Source: Butyrivibrio sp. UBA3740 (GTDB taxonomy: Bacteria; Bacillota; Clostridia; Lachnospirales; Lachnospiraceae). Taken from it: a stretch of DNA of 6,510 nucleotides. Location of the stretch: the NCBI GenBank assembly GCA_002372465.1, contig DFGW01000126.1, forward strand, positions 6,284 through 12,793, given 5' to 3'. The notes beneath the pieces are model-generated. The model ran no database searches. It saw only the letters and a program-made list of their open reading frames with translations, and was not told the origin of the DNA. The translations under genes were made by a program, and so were the position numbers. Shown here one piece after another: positions 6,217 through 6,510 of this stretch. Numbering within the stretch: the first letter of the stretch is position 1; each line of letters begins with the position of its first letter.

Positions 6217-6510
6217 TTACTGCTTATTTGATGCAAGGTCCTTGGCATCAAAGGTCTCGCTGATAGAAGCCCCGGGAGAAACCATAGGGAATACCTTGTC
6301 ATCCTCTTCTATTATACAATCAATAAGCACAGGTGTCTTGGCTTTAAGCGCCTTTCTAAGTGCAGGCACTACCTCTGACTTCTTGGTCACTTTGATTGCC
6401 ATACATCCAAGGCCCTCAGCAACCTTGCAATAGTCTACCTTATCCTCAAGTATAGTCTGGGAGTAATGCTTGTTATAGAAAAGAGTCTGCCACTGCCTTA
6501 CCATTCCAAG
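6217..6510 (-). CDS. ilvB: Acetolactate synthase large subunit, C-terminal 97 residues (cut by window edge)
   Basis: Acetolactate (acetohydroxyacid) synthase is a cytosolic ThDP-, Mg- and FAD-dependent enzyme that condenses two pyruvates to 2-acetolactate, or pyruvate with 2-oxobutyrate, the first common step of branched-chain amino acid synthesis. The visible part opens with LGMVRQWQxLFYNxxYS, the highly conserved segment following the ThDP-binding motif, and runs through a PVLIDCIIEEDDKVFPMVSPGAS region typical of the large-subunit C-terminus, to a TAA at 6219-6217. The Trp of VRQWQ (codon 6492-6490) is the residue lining the herbicide channel in plant and microbial enzymes and is intact. 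The reading frame continues through the window edge; the ATG at 6504 is an internal Met, not the start. The catalytic Glu and ThDP core lie outside the window. The paralogue (ilvB, ilvG, ilvI or alsS) cannot be settled from the C-terminus; the biosynthetic form is favoured. The transpeptidase gene follows 15 nt downstream. Confidence 0.92.
   Translation of the reverse strand, partial: LGMVRQWQTLFYNKHYSQTILEDKVDYCKVAEGLGCMAIKVTKKSEVVPALRKALKAKTPVLIDCIIEEDDKVFPMVSPGASISETFDAKDLASNKQ

Noticed and set aside
6217..6504. The frame beginning at the ATG at 6504 as a complete small 95-residue protein
   Set aside because: The conserved LGMVRQWQ segment spans that Met and the frame stays open to the window edge, so this is the tail of ilvB.

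Overview
The window looks like a chromosomal stretch of a low-GC, anaerobic Gram-positive bacterium, most likely a member of the Lachnospiraceae (Butyrivibrio or Pseudobutyrivibrio type). This placement is inferred from the AT-rich composition, strong AGGAGG-type ribosome binding sites, SigA-type promoters, intrinsic terminators with U-tracts, an enterococcal/clostridial-type L,D-transpeptidase, and a very large BspA/InlB-like surface protein. No search was run.

All four genes lie on the minus strand, so transcription runs from the high coordinates to the low ones. (1) 6510-6217 is the C-terminal end of acetolactate synthase large subunit (ilvB), cut by the window edge. (2) Fifteen bases later comes a membrane-anchored L,D-transpeptidase (6201-4675), probably in the same transcript, closed by an intrinsic terminator (4629-4585). 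(3) A 1392-residue secreted surface protein (4454-276) has its own predicted promoter, with phased A-tracts upstream, and its own perfect 15-bp hairpin terminator (263-225). (4) Directly after that terminator, a consensus promoter (183-156) drives serC (phosphoserine aminotransferase), of which only the first 27 codons are in the window. serC starts at TTG.

The two outer genes are amino-acid biosynthesis housekeeping genes. The two inner genes concern the cell envelope: a peptidoglycan 3-3 cross-linking enzyme and a multi-domain surface protein. The surface protein has, in order, a signal peptide, a very acidic linker, a BspA-type leucine-rich repeat domain, nine degenerate InlB B-repeat/Flg_new-like modules and a C-terminal fibronectin type III domain, with no sortase signal. 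It forms a self-contained transcription unit set between housekeeping genes.

The two gaps of about 200 bp (82-275 and 4455-4674) are filled by terminators, promoters and leaders. I see no RNA genes, CRISPR arrays, insertion sequences or phage features. I do not see clear evidence of a wholly new system. The most useful leads are the surface protein's architecture, the catalytic cysteine of the L,D-transpeptidase lying in a CxxC motif, and the ilvB-ldt coupling.
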